Below the pieces are notes generated by a model. The model was given only the letters and a program-made list of their open reading frames with translations, was not told the DNA's origin and made no database searches. 64,000 bases of DNA from Saprospiraceae bacterium (GTDB lineage: Bacteria; Bacteroidota; Bacteroidia; Chitinophagales; Saprospiraceae). Location of the stretch: positions 124,001-188,000 of the forward strand of contig JADJTQ010000008.1 in the NCBI GenBank assembly GCA_016711125.1, in the 5' to 3' direction. The position numbers were made by a program, and so were the translations under genes. Positions 27,352-36,208 of the stretch are shown here, piece after piece (the first letter of the stretch is position 1; each line of letters opens with the position of its first letter).

Positions 27352-28780
27352 CCTATATTTGCGCGCAGATGGAAACTCCAGGATAGGCCTTGGACACTTG
27401 GTGCGGTCGCTGGCTTTGGCCGAAATGCTCAGTGACATTTTTTCTATTCATTTTATCACTCGTAATCCCCTGGCATCTCTAAAAAGAGAAATCAAGGAAA
27501 TATGTCATTCAATCATCCTCCTACCAGAATCAATCGATCATGAGAATGAGGCAGTATACCTGGTCAACAATCATATTGAAATAGGTGAGGCAGTCGTTTT
27601 AGATGGTTACCATTTTACTACCGACTATCAGACAATATTGAAAAACTGGGGATGTATCCTAATTTGTATCGATGACATCCATGCATATCATTTTGTTGCA
27701 GATGCTATCATAAATCACGCAGGAGGTATCAAGCCGGAAGACTATTTGTGTCTTTCTACAACGCAATTATACCTTGGCCTCGACTATGCCTTACTACGAA
27801 AACCCTTTAGAGATGCAACAAAAGATAGACGACCTCTCGAAAATCGTGAAGATGCTGTTTTCATTTGTCTAGGTGGTGCTGATCCACAAAATCACACCCT
27901 TGAGGTTCTGAAAAAATGTGAAAAGCTCCTTCAAGGAGAAAAATGTTATCTGATTTTGGGAGCCGCCTATCCATATCGCAATGAACTTGAAGTGTATCTG
28001 AAAGCCACCTCACTGGATATCGAGATACGCTCTAATCTCAATGCCGAAATGATGGTTCATTATATGCAGCGTTGCAAAAAAGCGATCACACCTCCCAGCA
28101 GTATTTCGTACGAGTACATGAGTATCAGTGGTGAACTTTATGTTTTGCTGATTGCTGACAATCAAAAAAGAATGTTGTCCTATTTTACAGAAACAGGTTT
28201 GGCTTTTGATTTTGCCAGATTTGGAGATGTTGCTACACCGATTGTGGCTGAAGCCATTGCCAAGCAACAACAATTACTGGATGGCAATCAGCAAAAGCGA
28301 ATCACCGGTATATTCTATAGATTACTATTGAAATGTAAAAGAGCGAGTATCGATGACCTGCAACTATATCTCAAATGGGCAAATGACCCTCTAACCCGTT
28401 CCCAATCATTCAATCAGGACCCGATTCCATATGAGAGCCACCGTAAATGGTTTCTCAAAAAAATATTGAACCCGGATTCTATACTTTATCTTTGCCTGTT
28501 AGGAAACACTCCTATTGGGCAAATTAGATTTGAGCTTGATGACAATCGGGCTACAATCAACTATTCGATTGATGCACAATATCGCGGTCGTGGCCTGGGA
28601 AGTTTTGTCATTCAGCAAGGTGTCGTAGAACTACTAAAAGAGGTCTCTATAAATCCTATAATCATCGGACACGTGAAAAAAGAAAATCAGGCATCGAGAA
28701 AATGTTTTATTAATCTCGGATTTGAGGAACAAATCAGTACAGAATTTGAAAATTCTTACCAATATACTTCACACACATGA
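27335..28780 (+). CDS. pseG: PseG-PseH fusion: UDP-2,4-diacetamido-trideoxy-altrose hydrolase plus N-acetyltransferase
   Basis: A 481-residue two-domain protein. Residues 1-320 match PseG, the GT-B-fold hydrolase that releases UDP; the proposed catalytic His is His21 in GLGHLVRSLALA, and the CLGGADPQNHTL and TPPSSISYEYM segments fit. From about residue 330 (CKRASIDDLQLYLKWANDP) a GNAT domain follows, with the acetyl-CoA loop YRGRGLGSFVIQQG, matching PseH, which acetylates the 4-amino group before PseG acts. So two consecutive steps are on one chain. It overlaps pseF by 17 bases and pseI by 4. Separate pseG and pseH genes occur in many species; fused forms are also seen. Confidence 0.9.
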   Translation: MENRPNLYLRADGNSRIGLGHLVRSLALAEMLSDIFSIHFITRNPLASLKREIKEICHSIILLPESIDHENEAVYLVNNHIEIGEAVVLDGYHFTTDYQTILKNWGCILICIDDIHAYHFVADAIINHAGGIKPEDYLCLSTTQLYLGLDYALLRKPFRDATKDRRPLENREDAVFICLGGADPQNHTLEVLKKCEKLLQGEKCYLILGAAYPYRNELEVYLKATSLDIEIRSNLNAEMMVHYMQRCKKAITPPSSISYEYMSISGELYVLLIADNQKRMLSYFTETGLAFDFARFGDVATPIVAEAIAKQQQLLDGNQQKRITGIFYRLLLKCKRASIDDLQLYLKWANDPLTRSQSFNQDPIPYESHRKWFLKKILNPDSILYLCLLGNTPIGQIRFELDDNRATINYSIDAQYRGRGLGSFVIQQGVVELLKEVSINPIIIGHVKKENQASRKCFINLGFEEQISTEFENSYQYTSHT

Positions 28781-29831
28781 TTAGATTTAATATTGGAGAA
28801 AAAATATTAGGTCAAAATAACCGACCTTTTATTATTGCCGAAATGTCTGGCAATCATAATCAATCGATTGATCGGGCATTAGACATAGTCGATGCAGCTG
28901 CGAGAGCGGGGGCCGACGCTATCAAATTGCAAACATATACTGCCGATACCCTTACCATTAATCAACGAGGTGGATTATTCGAAATCGACGATACCGATTC
29001 ATTATGGCAGGGTAAAAATTTGTACGACTTATATCAGGAGGCACATACTCCCTGGGAGTGGCATGCAAAGATTTTTGATCGTGCCAAAAAACATGGTATG
29101 GTTGGATTTTCATCGCCATTCGACGAATCAGCGGTTGACTTTTTAGAAGATCTTCAGGTACCGGCATATAAAATTGCATCATTTGAAAGTACTCATTGGC
29201 CATTACTTAAAAAAGTAGCCGCAACCGGCAAACCAGTGATCATCTCCTCCGGTGCCTCATCACTCAATGATCTTTATGAGTCGGTAAAAATTTTAAAAGC
29301 CGGCGGGACCAAACATATTGTAGTATTGAAGTGCACCAGCACTTATCCTGCAACACCGGAAAATACAAACCTAAACACCATTCCGGTACTCCAGAATATT
29401 TTTTCCGATTGTCTCATTGGGCTTTCTGATCACACTATGGGAGTGGGGGTAGCCTTGGCATCGGTTGCCCTGGGGGCACGGGTGATCGAAAAACATTTTA
29501 CGTTACGCAGATCTGATGGCGGAGTGGATAGTGCTTTCTCTCTCGAACCCGAAGAAATGCAAACATTGGTTATTGAGTCTGAAAGGGCTTTCCAGGCCCT
29601 GGGCAAGATCCAACTCGATACTCAGAAATCAGAAGAAAAAAGCCTGCAATACCGAAGATCCATCTATGTAGTAAAAGACCTGAAGGCCGGTGACAGAATT
29701 ACAGAGAGCCATATTAAGGTAATCAGACCAGGCGACGGACTTGAACCAAAATTTTGGGAACTGGTCTTAAAAAGAACGCAAAAAATCATCTTGCTGCCGG
29801 CAGTCCACTTTCATTTGATGGTCTTGCTTAG
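28777..29831 (+). CDS. pseI: Pseudaminic acid synthase (frame break near 3' end)
   Basis: A NeuB-family synthase of about 350 residues that condenses the 6-deoxy-AltdiNAc with phosphoenolpyruvate. The N-terminus (FIIAEMSGNHNQSIDRALDIVDAAARAGADAIKLQTYTADT), the KLKC-like VLKCTSTYPA segment and SDHTMGVGVALASVALGARVIEKHFTL are characteristic. The antifreeze/SAF domain begins near residue 290. At A5 (29769-29773) one base is missing; with it the end reads LKKNAKNHLAAGSPLSFDGLA and stops at 29831, as in homologues. As sequenced the frame would run to 29895. Confidence 0.92.
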
Positions 29832-29872
29832 TACCTCGCAAAATAAGTTCGTGCCGCATAACACCATTATGA

Positions 29873-31350
29873 ATGAGAGCGCTTATATATTCTAATACGG
29901 GACTAACATCTAAACAGATCGGCCTTACTGGTCAGGTCATATCTGACTTAAAGGATCAAGGCTTTGATCTGAGGATCGTATGTTGCAATAATATTCTGGA
30001 AAATTGTTATGCAAACCGAACACACAATCTCATAGGTTGTGCCGTCTGTCAATCAAGATTACATAAAATACTGGATCTCAATCATATTGATAATTCGGAA
30101 TTAATCAGCCTACAGAGATATCCTGAAGCCTATGCGGTTGACATCCCTTCATTTGATTCGCTCGAAAAAATCTTCGAATTTAGTTATCATGATATTGACG
30201 TGGGTCGGGGTGCCGCTTCATCCATTATATCTTACTATCGTGATTATGAATTGAACACAACCCGGTTTGGGTCACTGATCGAGCTTGAAATTCGAAAAGC
30301 GATCAATGTGCTCCTGAATTTTGAAAAAATGATTGATGACTTTAAACCGGATCACATTTATCTCTACAATGGAAGGTTTGCCGAAGCCTATCCGCTCTTC
30401 CAACTAGCCAAGAAAAGGAATATTCCATTTTTTACCATCGAGTCTGGAGCTGGCAGCAATTATCAATTATTTAAGAACGACCTGCCACATAGCATCGACC
30501 TCACTAATCAACTAATCGATAGCACCTGGGAAAAAGGAGATTCCCAGTCAAGAGAAGAGATTGCAGAAAAATGGTATGAGCAAAAAAGAAAAGGCACCGA
30601 ACCGAGAACTGCCTTTTTAACTGGACTGCAGGAAAAAGGTAAACTCCTGAGGGAATGGATCCCAATAAAATTAATATCGCGATTTTTAATTCTTCTGAAG
30701 ATGAACTGAAAGCTATTACCGAATGGCAAACTCCTTTATTCAACAATCAAAACGATGCTATTGGAGAGCTCCTCAAGATGTTTATCAAAGAACCGGAATT
30801 TCATTTCTATCTGAGAGTTCATCCAAATCTTGGCAAGTTGGATAACATCCAAATAGAGGGAATCAGAGAAATGTCCTATCCTAATTTAACCGTTATTCAA
30901 CCCCATGATCCGGTTGACACTTATCAAATGATGAAGGCTTGTAATAAAGTAATCACTTTTGGGTCAACTACCGGTATTGAGGCTACCTATTGGGAAGCTC
31001 CTTCGGTGTTGCTTGGCAAATCATTTTATATGCTGCAAGACTGTGTGTATCTCCCGAATTCTTTTGAGACATTATTCGATCTGATCAAAAACAAAAATCT
31101 GGCCCCGAAACCCAAATCGTCAACGTTACGCTACGGGTATTATGTCAGCACCAATGGATATCCTTCATCTCATTTCGATTTTCAGGGTTTGGAAAAATCC
31201 AGTTTTAAAGGACATCATTTAAAAAAGTACTATCCCAGCACCTTTCTTTTTTTACTTAAATACGCACCTAACATTCGGCAATGGTCAAAAGCATTTAAAG
31301 CTTTATACCATAGAAATCTATCTATTCGTGATTTCCTGAAGTTTAATTAA
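29873..31350 (+). CDS. Glycosyltransferase-like capsule/surface glycan protein (frame break)
   Basis: A protein of about 492 residues when one base is restored at GG (30657-30658), giving LREWDPNKINIAIFNSSEDEL across the break. The N-terminal half (MRALIYSNTGLTSKQIGLTGQVISDLKDQG) and the FKPDHIYLYNGRFAEAYPLFQLAKKRNIPFFTIESG segment, and in the second half LRVHPNL, VITFGSTTGIEATYWEAPSVLLG, resemble GT-B-fold capsule biosynthesis or glycerophosphotransferase-like proteins. A Cys pair CAVCQ is at residues 56-59. It is downstream of pseI, so it could transfer pseudaminic acid, but that is inference from location. Confidence 0.65.
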
Positions 31351-31372
31351 CTATTGTGGAAGAAAGCAAATA

Positions 31373-32449
31373 TCAGTGCGGCAAACAACGGCTTATCAAC
31401 TCAAGCATTTTTGAAGTTGCATTGAGATTTGTTGATACACTTCTTTCGAATAAACGCTTGTTCTTTAATACAGCATCGACATAAGGAATTGCTTCATCAA
31501 ATGAGGTAAAAACGTTTATTCCCTCTCGATCATCGGTGATATCATTTCTAGAAACTATCCGGTTAGGCTGTAGACTAACCGACTGTTTACCCATTAATGC
31601 ATTTTCATAAAGTAAAATCGATTGCATACCGACTACTAAATGTGATGACAACAATGAATCGTAAGAAGATGATCCAGCCAACTCGATGATGTCCAAACCG
31701 GAGCGTTGATATTGCTCAATAAGATGTCGGTATTTACCTGATTCTTCTCTGGGATGCAATTTTATTCTGATGTCGATAGGTTCACCTTGTTTTCTTTGAT
31801 AATCCGACAAGTATTCCAGAAGCGAAGTAAGCACCGTAAACTCGGTGTAGCCAACCTGTTCCCCTACATTCTCCTGATAATAGTCGAACCAACCCTCGGA
31901 AATAAAGATTACCTGTAGGCGATCGACGTCAGGTTTGTCGGCCTCCCAAATTTTTCGCGTATTCGTCAGATGATCAAATAAGGGATTGCCAGTGATACGT
32001 ATAATCCCCTCAGGACATCCTGATTCGATCATTCGTTGTTTCATCAGCGTATCTGTCACAGCAATGTGGTCTGGCAAATAGTTGAAGTGTCGATCTCCAA
32101 TGGTGAATCTCTGCCAGTAATTGACCCAGCTATCGACAAATGCGATAGATGGAATTTGAGATGAACTGGCCCACTGCCAGAATGCCGCATCATCTTCAAC
32201 CTCAAGAGAAGTACCCGTAAGCAGAAGCGAGGGTTCGCTTTCATCCAGATATTTTTTTGCTTTCTTGAAAGAATCGATCTCAATGAAGGAAAACCTGCTT
32301 TCTTGCCAGCATAGTGCACTTTTTGAGTAGGCAAGCAGTGTGAGATGATAACCTTCATCTAAGAGATGGCTAATAACGGGTTTCAGTGCATTAGCCGTAC
32401 CTGCTTGCCTCGACACAATCGCTATTGGTTTAGCGGACATTGGTCGCAT
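31373..32449 (-). CDS. GT-B-like protein of the glycan locus
   Basis: A soluble protein of 355-358 residues (start at 32449 or 32440). It shows an N-terminal Rossmann-like half (PIAIVSRQAGTANALKPVISHLLDEGYHLTLLAY) and a second half with IRIKLHPREESGKY and SSYDSLLSSHLVVGMQSILLYENALMG, the kind of layout seen in GT-B enzymes, polysialyltransferase-like proteins and UDP-sugar epimerases. I cannot assign a substrate. It overlaps the aminotransferase gene by about 20 bases and closes the minus-strand block; the convergent glycosyltransferase-like gene ends only 22 bases away. Confidence 0.6.
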   Translation of the reverse strand: MRPMSAKPIAIVSRQAGTANALKPVISHLLDEGYHLTLLAYSKSALCWQESRFSFIEIDSFKKAKKYLDESEPSLLLTGTSLEVEDDAAFWQWASSSQIPSIAFVDSWVNYWQRFTIGDRHFNYLPDHIAVTDTLMKQRMIESGCPEGIIRITGNPLFDHLTNTRKIWEADKPDVDRLQVIFISEGWFDYYQENVGEQVGYTEFTVLTSLLEYLSDYQRKQGEPIDIRIKLHPREESGKYRHLIEQYQRSGLDIIELAGSSSYDSLLSSHLVVGMQSILLYENALMGKQSVSLQPNRIVSRNDITDDREGINVFTSFDEAIPYVDAVLKNKRLFERSVSTNLNATSKMLELISRCLPH

Positions 32450-33801
32450 TTGCTACCTCCAGGGGTGTCTGTACGCTCTGAGTTTGTGAAGACCCCAGGG
32501 CCCTGGTGATATCGCCGGCATGCGCCAGGACTTTACGGATAGCCTTTGCGAGATCATCCATGTCTTCTCTGGTAAGTGGTTCTCTAACAATTGAGCTTAA
32601 GAGTAGTCTATTCTGATACATATCTTCAGTCACTGGACAAAGCCCTGCTTCATAATTGTAGGTAATACCCTGATTAAAATTAAAGGGAAATCCCTTACTA
32701 CCGAGAGCGATTTGTTTTTGATAAATAGGATTAAGATAAAGGGGTCGCACATAAGCTTCTGAGAGTGCGATTCCCTCCGCTCCGGAAGCAACAGGAAATT
32801 CAGCATTAACCGCTTTCACAAAGAGACTGCGCGAAAGTCCGGTCACCTCCGCCTGGTATTTTATAGGGAATACATAAAATGCGTGATCACCATGTTCAAT
32901 ATTTTGTTGGGCATCCAAGCCAGGGATATCCCTTAGCTCGTCTGAGAGATAAAGTGCCAGGTCTTTTCTTAAAGCAAGATAATTATCCAGGCGATCAAGC
33001 TGACAAATGCCTATGGCGGCCTGTAACTCGGTCAACCGGTAATTGGACCCAATGATATTGGTCAGGTTAGTTACGGCATTTGCTTCAATAGCGTTTTCAC
33101 CATGATTTCTGATCAGTCGGGCACGCAATGCGAAATCATCATCATTGGTGACCAGCATTCCTCCTTCTCCCGTATGGATATGTTTGTGGGAAATTCAGGC
33201 TAAAGCCTCCGATATCACCAATGGCACCAACCGACCGGCCCTTATATTTAACGCCGGGAGATTGTGCGGCATCTTCGATCACTTTGAGGTTATGCTTTCT
33301 AGCGATTGCCATAATCGCATCCATGTCAGCACAGCCGCCAAAAAGATGTACTACTATAATGGCCTTGGTGCGAGGAGTGATCCTGGCTTCGATCGATGCG
33401 GGATCCAAACAAAAAGTATGAGGATCTATATCGGCAAAAACTGGTATGCCGCCGTAAAATAAGGCGCAGGTGGCCGATGCTGACATGGAGTATGGCGTGC
33501 AAATCACTTCATCTCCGGGCTCGATGCCTACGGCTCCGCAGGCAACCATTAAACCAGTGGTCCAAGAGTTTACTGCGATGACGTGTTTAAAACCAAATTT
33601 GGCAGCCCATTTGTTTTCAAATTCCTTGTTCTTTTGTCCTCCATTAAAAAAAGGGCCGGCACCGCCCAAGAAAGCCGAAAGGACATCTGATCGTAAAACT
33701 GCCAACACCGCCTCTTCTTCTTCGAGGCCCATTGTTTTTCTGGATAAAAGTGGTTTTGTTCGTACTTTTGATCCTCCCAGTATTGCCGGTTTCGATTCCA
33801 T
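32430..33801 (-). CDS. DegT/DnrJ/EryC1-family sugar aminotransferase (frame break)
   Basis: A PLP-dependent aminotransferase of about 456 residues for a nucleotide-sugar or related keto sugar. The first part shows GGSKVRTKPL, VNSWTTGLMVACGAVGIEPGDEVI and VIEDAAQSPGVKYKG; the second starts after the break. The break is an extra base in GGG at 33188-33190; corrected reading gives FSLNFHKHIHTGEGGMLV, which includes the PLP-binding Lys. The order of neighbours is NTP transferase, GNAT, Gfo/Idh, this gene, GT-B-like. Confidence 0.88.
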
Positions 33802-33804
33802 GAT

Positions 33805-34833
33805 TTATGTTTTAATTAAGTGCTCTTTTTTTAAAATCAAATTGCTGGTCAGATCGAGTATTTCTTTCCCCTCTCTGACGGTGCATCTGACTGATTTTTC
33901 TTCACTACGATAAATTGCAATGAATTCTTCGATCATATTTTTAAATGCGTGCAGACCGATTTCCGTGTGCAATTCCGCTTCGCTCAGACTTTGATATCCA
34001 CGAAAGACATCACTTTTCGCCACCTTTGATATGTTCATTTTTAGGCCATTGTCAAAAACCCGCATTCTTTGCACAGAACCCACTATATCTATTTCAAAGA
34101 GCGAATAATCGCGGTAATCGGATGCGATCAAATAAAGCGGAAATTGACGATCCTGGAAATAATAATTCAAAGTGCAGCTTAAGGTGGGATCAAATGAGAC
34201 TCTGTCATCGGTCACAATCCCAGTAACTTCGTAACTATGGGGAGCGCCAAAATAGTAATTCATCAAGTCGAGTATATGACTGCCATTATTGATAATGCCC
34301 TTACCATAGTAAGCTGAAATAAATTGAATGTTTCCAAATAATCCCTGATGAATCATTTCTTTGACCCTGACGAATTGATTCTCCCAACGCCGTAAATAAT
34401 TAATGCAGACAATGGCTTGATGTGCATCGATCAAATCAATAATTTGACTAGCCTCTTGAAGGGATGAAGCCAGGGGTTTTTCGCAAATGAAATATTTGAT
34501 ACCTCGTTGAAGGGCAGCTCTAAAAACGGGTAACCTATACGATGTTGGCGTACAGATGCTGACTATATCAATATCTTCTGATTCGAATAAATCGTCTAAA
34601 TCTGTATAGAGTCTATCGGAATTCCATGTCTTACCGGCCGTTTCAAGCCGACTTTGATTGGGGTCGCAAAGCGAAAGAAAACTGAGCTGATCTTTTATAC
34701 GTGAATAGGTGCCGGCATGGGTCAGTGTATAAGGTTTGAAGGGATCAGCTTCATCCAAATAACTACCAATATTACCGCATCCGATTACAGCTACGCCTGG
34801 AACTGTCCTGCTATTTTGGACCATAGTTGCCAT
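33805..34833 (-). CDS. Gfo/Idh/MocA family oxidoreductase
   Basis: A 342-residue NAD(P)-dependent oxidoreductase. The nucleotide-binding VAVIGCGNIGSYLDEAD (residues 14-30), FICEKPLASSLQEA (residues 110-123, with the EKP motif) and NNGSHILDLMNYYFG are typical. Such enzymes oxidise or reduce sugar hydroxyls/ketones; here it sits directly before an aminotransferase, a usual order for making an amino sugar. It overlaps the upstream GNAT gene by about 43 bases unless the second ATG (34824) is used. It is distinct in sequence from the Gfo/Idh gene at 55336. Confidence 0.85.
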   Translation of the reverse strand: MATMVQNSRTVPGVAVIGCGNIGSYLDEADPFKPYTLTHAGTYSRIKDQLSFLSLCDPNQSRLETAGKTWNSDRLYTDLDDLFESEDIDIVSICTPTSYRLPVFRAALQRGIKYFICEKPLASSLQEASQIIDLIDAHQAIVCINYLRRWENQFVRVKEMIHQGLFGNIQFISAYYGKGIINNGSHILDLMNYYFGAPHSYEVTGIVTDDRVSFDPTLSCTLNYYFQDRQFPLYLIASDYRDYSLFEIDIVGSVQRMRVFDNGLKMNISKVAKSDVFRGYQSLSEAELHTEIGLHAFKNMIEEFIAIYRSEEKSVRCTVREGKEILDLTSNLILKKEHLIKT

Positions 34834-35384
34834 CCACTCTTAGATTGCTCAAATTCTTCTCTCAACATTGACATTCTCACGACATTGTAGTACTTACCAT
34901 TCCGATACACTTCATTTCTCAGTTCACCCTCAAAGGCAAATCCTGATTTGACATAGGTCTGTAGCGCACCCTCATTGGCTTTGGTGACACCTAACCAGAT
35001 TTTTGAAAGATTTAATTTTAAAAAACCATATGCACACATCATTTGCGTGACCTCGGTGCCTATTCCTTTACCCCAATAGTCCTTTTCGCCAATCAATATT
35101 CTAAACTCGGCTGTCCGGGCAATCCAATTGATACTATGCAATCCGGCGATTCCAATCAATCGATCATTATCCTTGTCAACAATGGCGAGTTCTACTTCCT
35201 TTTCACTATTTATCATTTGATCATATGCCGTTTCTGCCTGTTCCAAATTATTTGGAAACAATCCTCTGAAAAGGTAACGCGTGACTTCATGATCATCTGT
35301 CCAGTCGAACATATGAGTCTGCAGGTCTTCTTTATAAAGACCTCTTAAATTAGTCCGTACTCCTGTTATAAAAGGCCTTCCCAT
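34791..35384 (-). CDS. GNAT family N-acetyltransferase (RimJ/RimL type)
   Basis: A 197-residue GNAT protein with conserved acetyl-CoA binding YWGKGIGTEVTQMM (residues 102-115) and an aromatic-rich N-terminal part (TRYLFRGLFPNN). Related proteins acetylate amino sugars in glycan clusters, for example PseH-like enzymes, but protein acetylation is also possible. It lies between the SpsF-type and Gfo/Idh genes, overlapping both, so co-translation is likely. Confidence 0.82.
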   Translation of the reverse strand: MGRPFITGVRTNLRGLYKEDLQTHMFDWTDDHEVTRYLFRGLFPNNLEQAETAYDQMINSEKEVELAIVDKDNDRLIGIAGLHSINWIARTAEFRILIGEKDYWGKGIGTEVTQMMCAYGFLKLNLSKIWLGVTKANEGALQTYVKSGFAFEGELRNEVYRNGKYYNVVRMSMLREEFEQSKSGWQLWSKIAGQFQA

Positions 35385-36130
35385 TCCTTTTGTTTTTGCT
35401 TAAATTCAATATTCCTTTGTTTGCTTTCAGCTGATAAAATGGCTTCTGGGTTTAGGTCGAGGTAATCAAGTACCTGTTGCAAATTAAACAGGTGGTTTTT
35501 CGGATAATAGAATCCGTAGATGCGACTTGCCAACTCAAAATCTTCCTGATAATCAACGGTGAGATTAATATGGCTCAAGTTCTTCGGATAGGTAAGGTTG
35601 AAAATCTTAAACCTTTCCGGATTCTTTCGAAAATACTCGAAGGGAAATTCCCGATAATAGGGATCTTTGATCTGCTCATAATAAAACCGTAATGTATCAA
35701 TATGATAGATCTCAAAATCAAGACCAGCGGGAAAAGTCCTCTGTGGCGCAAACGTATTTAAGTAGTCTAGTTTTTGTTCAATAAATATATTTACGGCTTG
35801 ATCGATTATCGCCGGGTCAAGGAAAGGACAATCACCCCACAAACGGATGACGGCCGATGTGTTAAAAAGCTGCGAAGCCTCATAAAAGCGGCCAATAATA
35901 TCATCAACCGGCCCTCGATAAATGCTAATCTCCTGGCTAGCGCACCACATCTCAAGTTCTTCGTCACGTGAATCGATGGTCGCGGCAATCATAGTGTGAT
36001 CCACGAGACTAGCAGCCGAAACACGCTCATGAATCCGGGCAATTAAAGCTTGTCCCAGAATTGGTTTCAAGACTTTTCCCGGCAATCTGGAAGATCCCAT
36101 TCGTGCTTGAATAATTGCAACTACACTCAA
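35366..36130 (-). CDS. SpsF-type cytidylyltransferase family protein
   Basis: A 254-residue NTP-sugar transferase of the SpsF group. AIIQARMGSSRLPGKVLKPILGQALI (residues 5-30) is the nucleotide-binding signature; RLWGDCPFLDP and FPAGLDFEIYH follow. SpsF-like enzymes are found in spore coat and flagellin glycan loci and are thought to activate a sugar acid or aldose with CTP. It is the first gene of the overlapping block. Its partner substrate is unknown. Confidence 0.85.
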   Translation of the reverse strand: MSVVAIIQARMGSSRLPGKVLKPILGQALIARIHERVSAASLVDHTMIAATIDSRDEELEMWCASQEISIYRGPVDDIIGRFYEASQLFNTSAVIRLWGDCPFLDPAIIDQAVNIFIEQKLDYLNTFAPQRTFPAGLDFEIYHIDTLRFYYEQIKDPYYREFPFEYFRKNPERFKIFNLTYPKNLSHINLTVDYQEDFELASRIYGFYYPKNHLFNLQQVLDYLDLNPEAILSAESKQRNIEFKQKQKEWEGLL

Positions 36131-36208
36131 TATAAACCCTGCTTTTTAAAAGAAAATAAAGTAAAATAAAAGCAAACTCGAAAACATCTCACTCAAATGA
36201 CTATGTTC

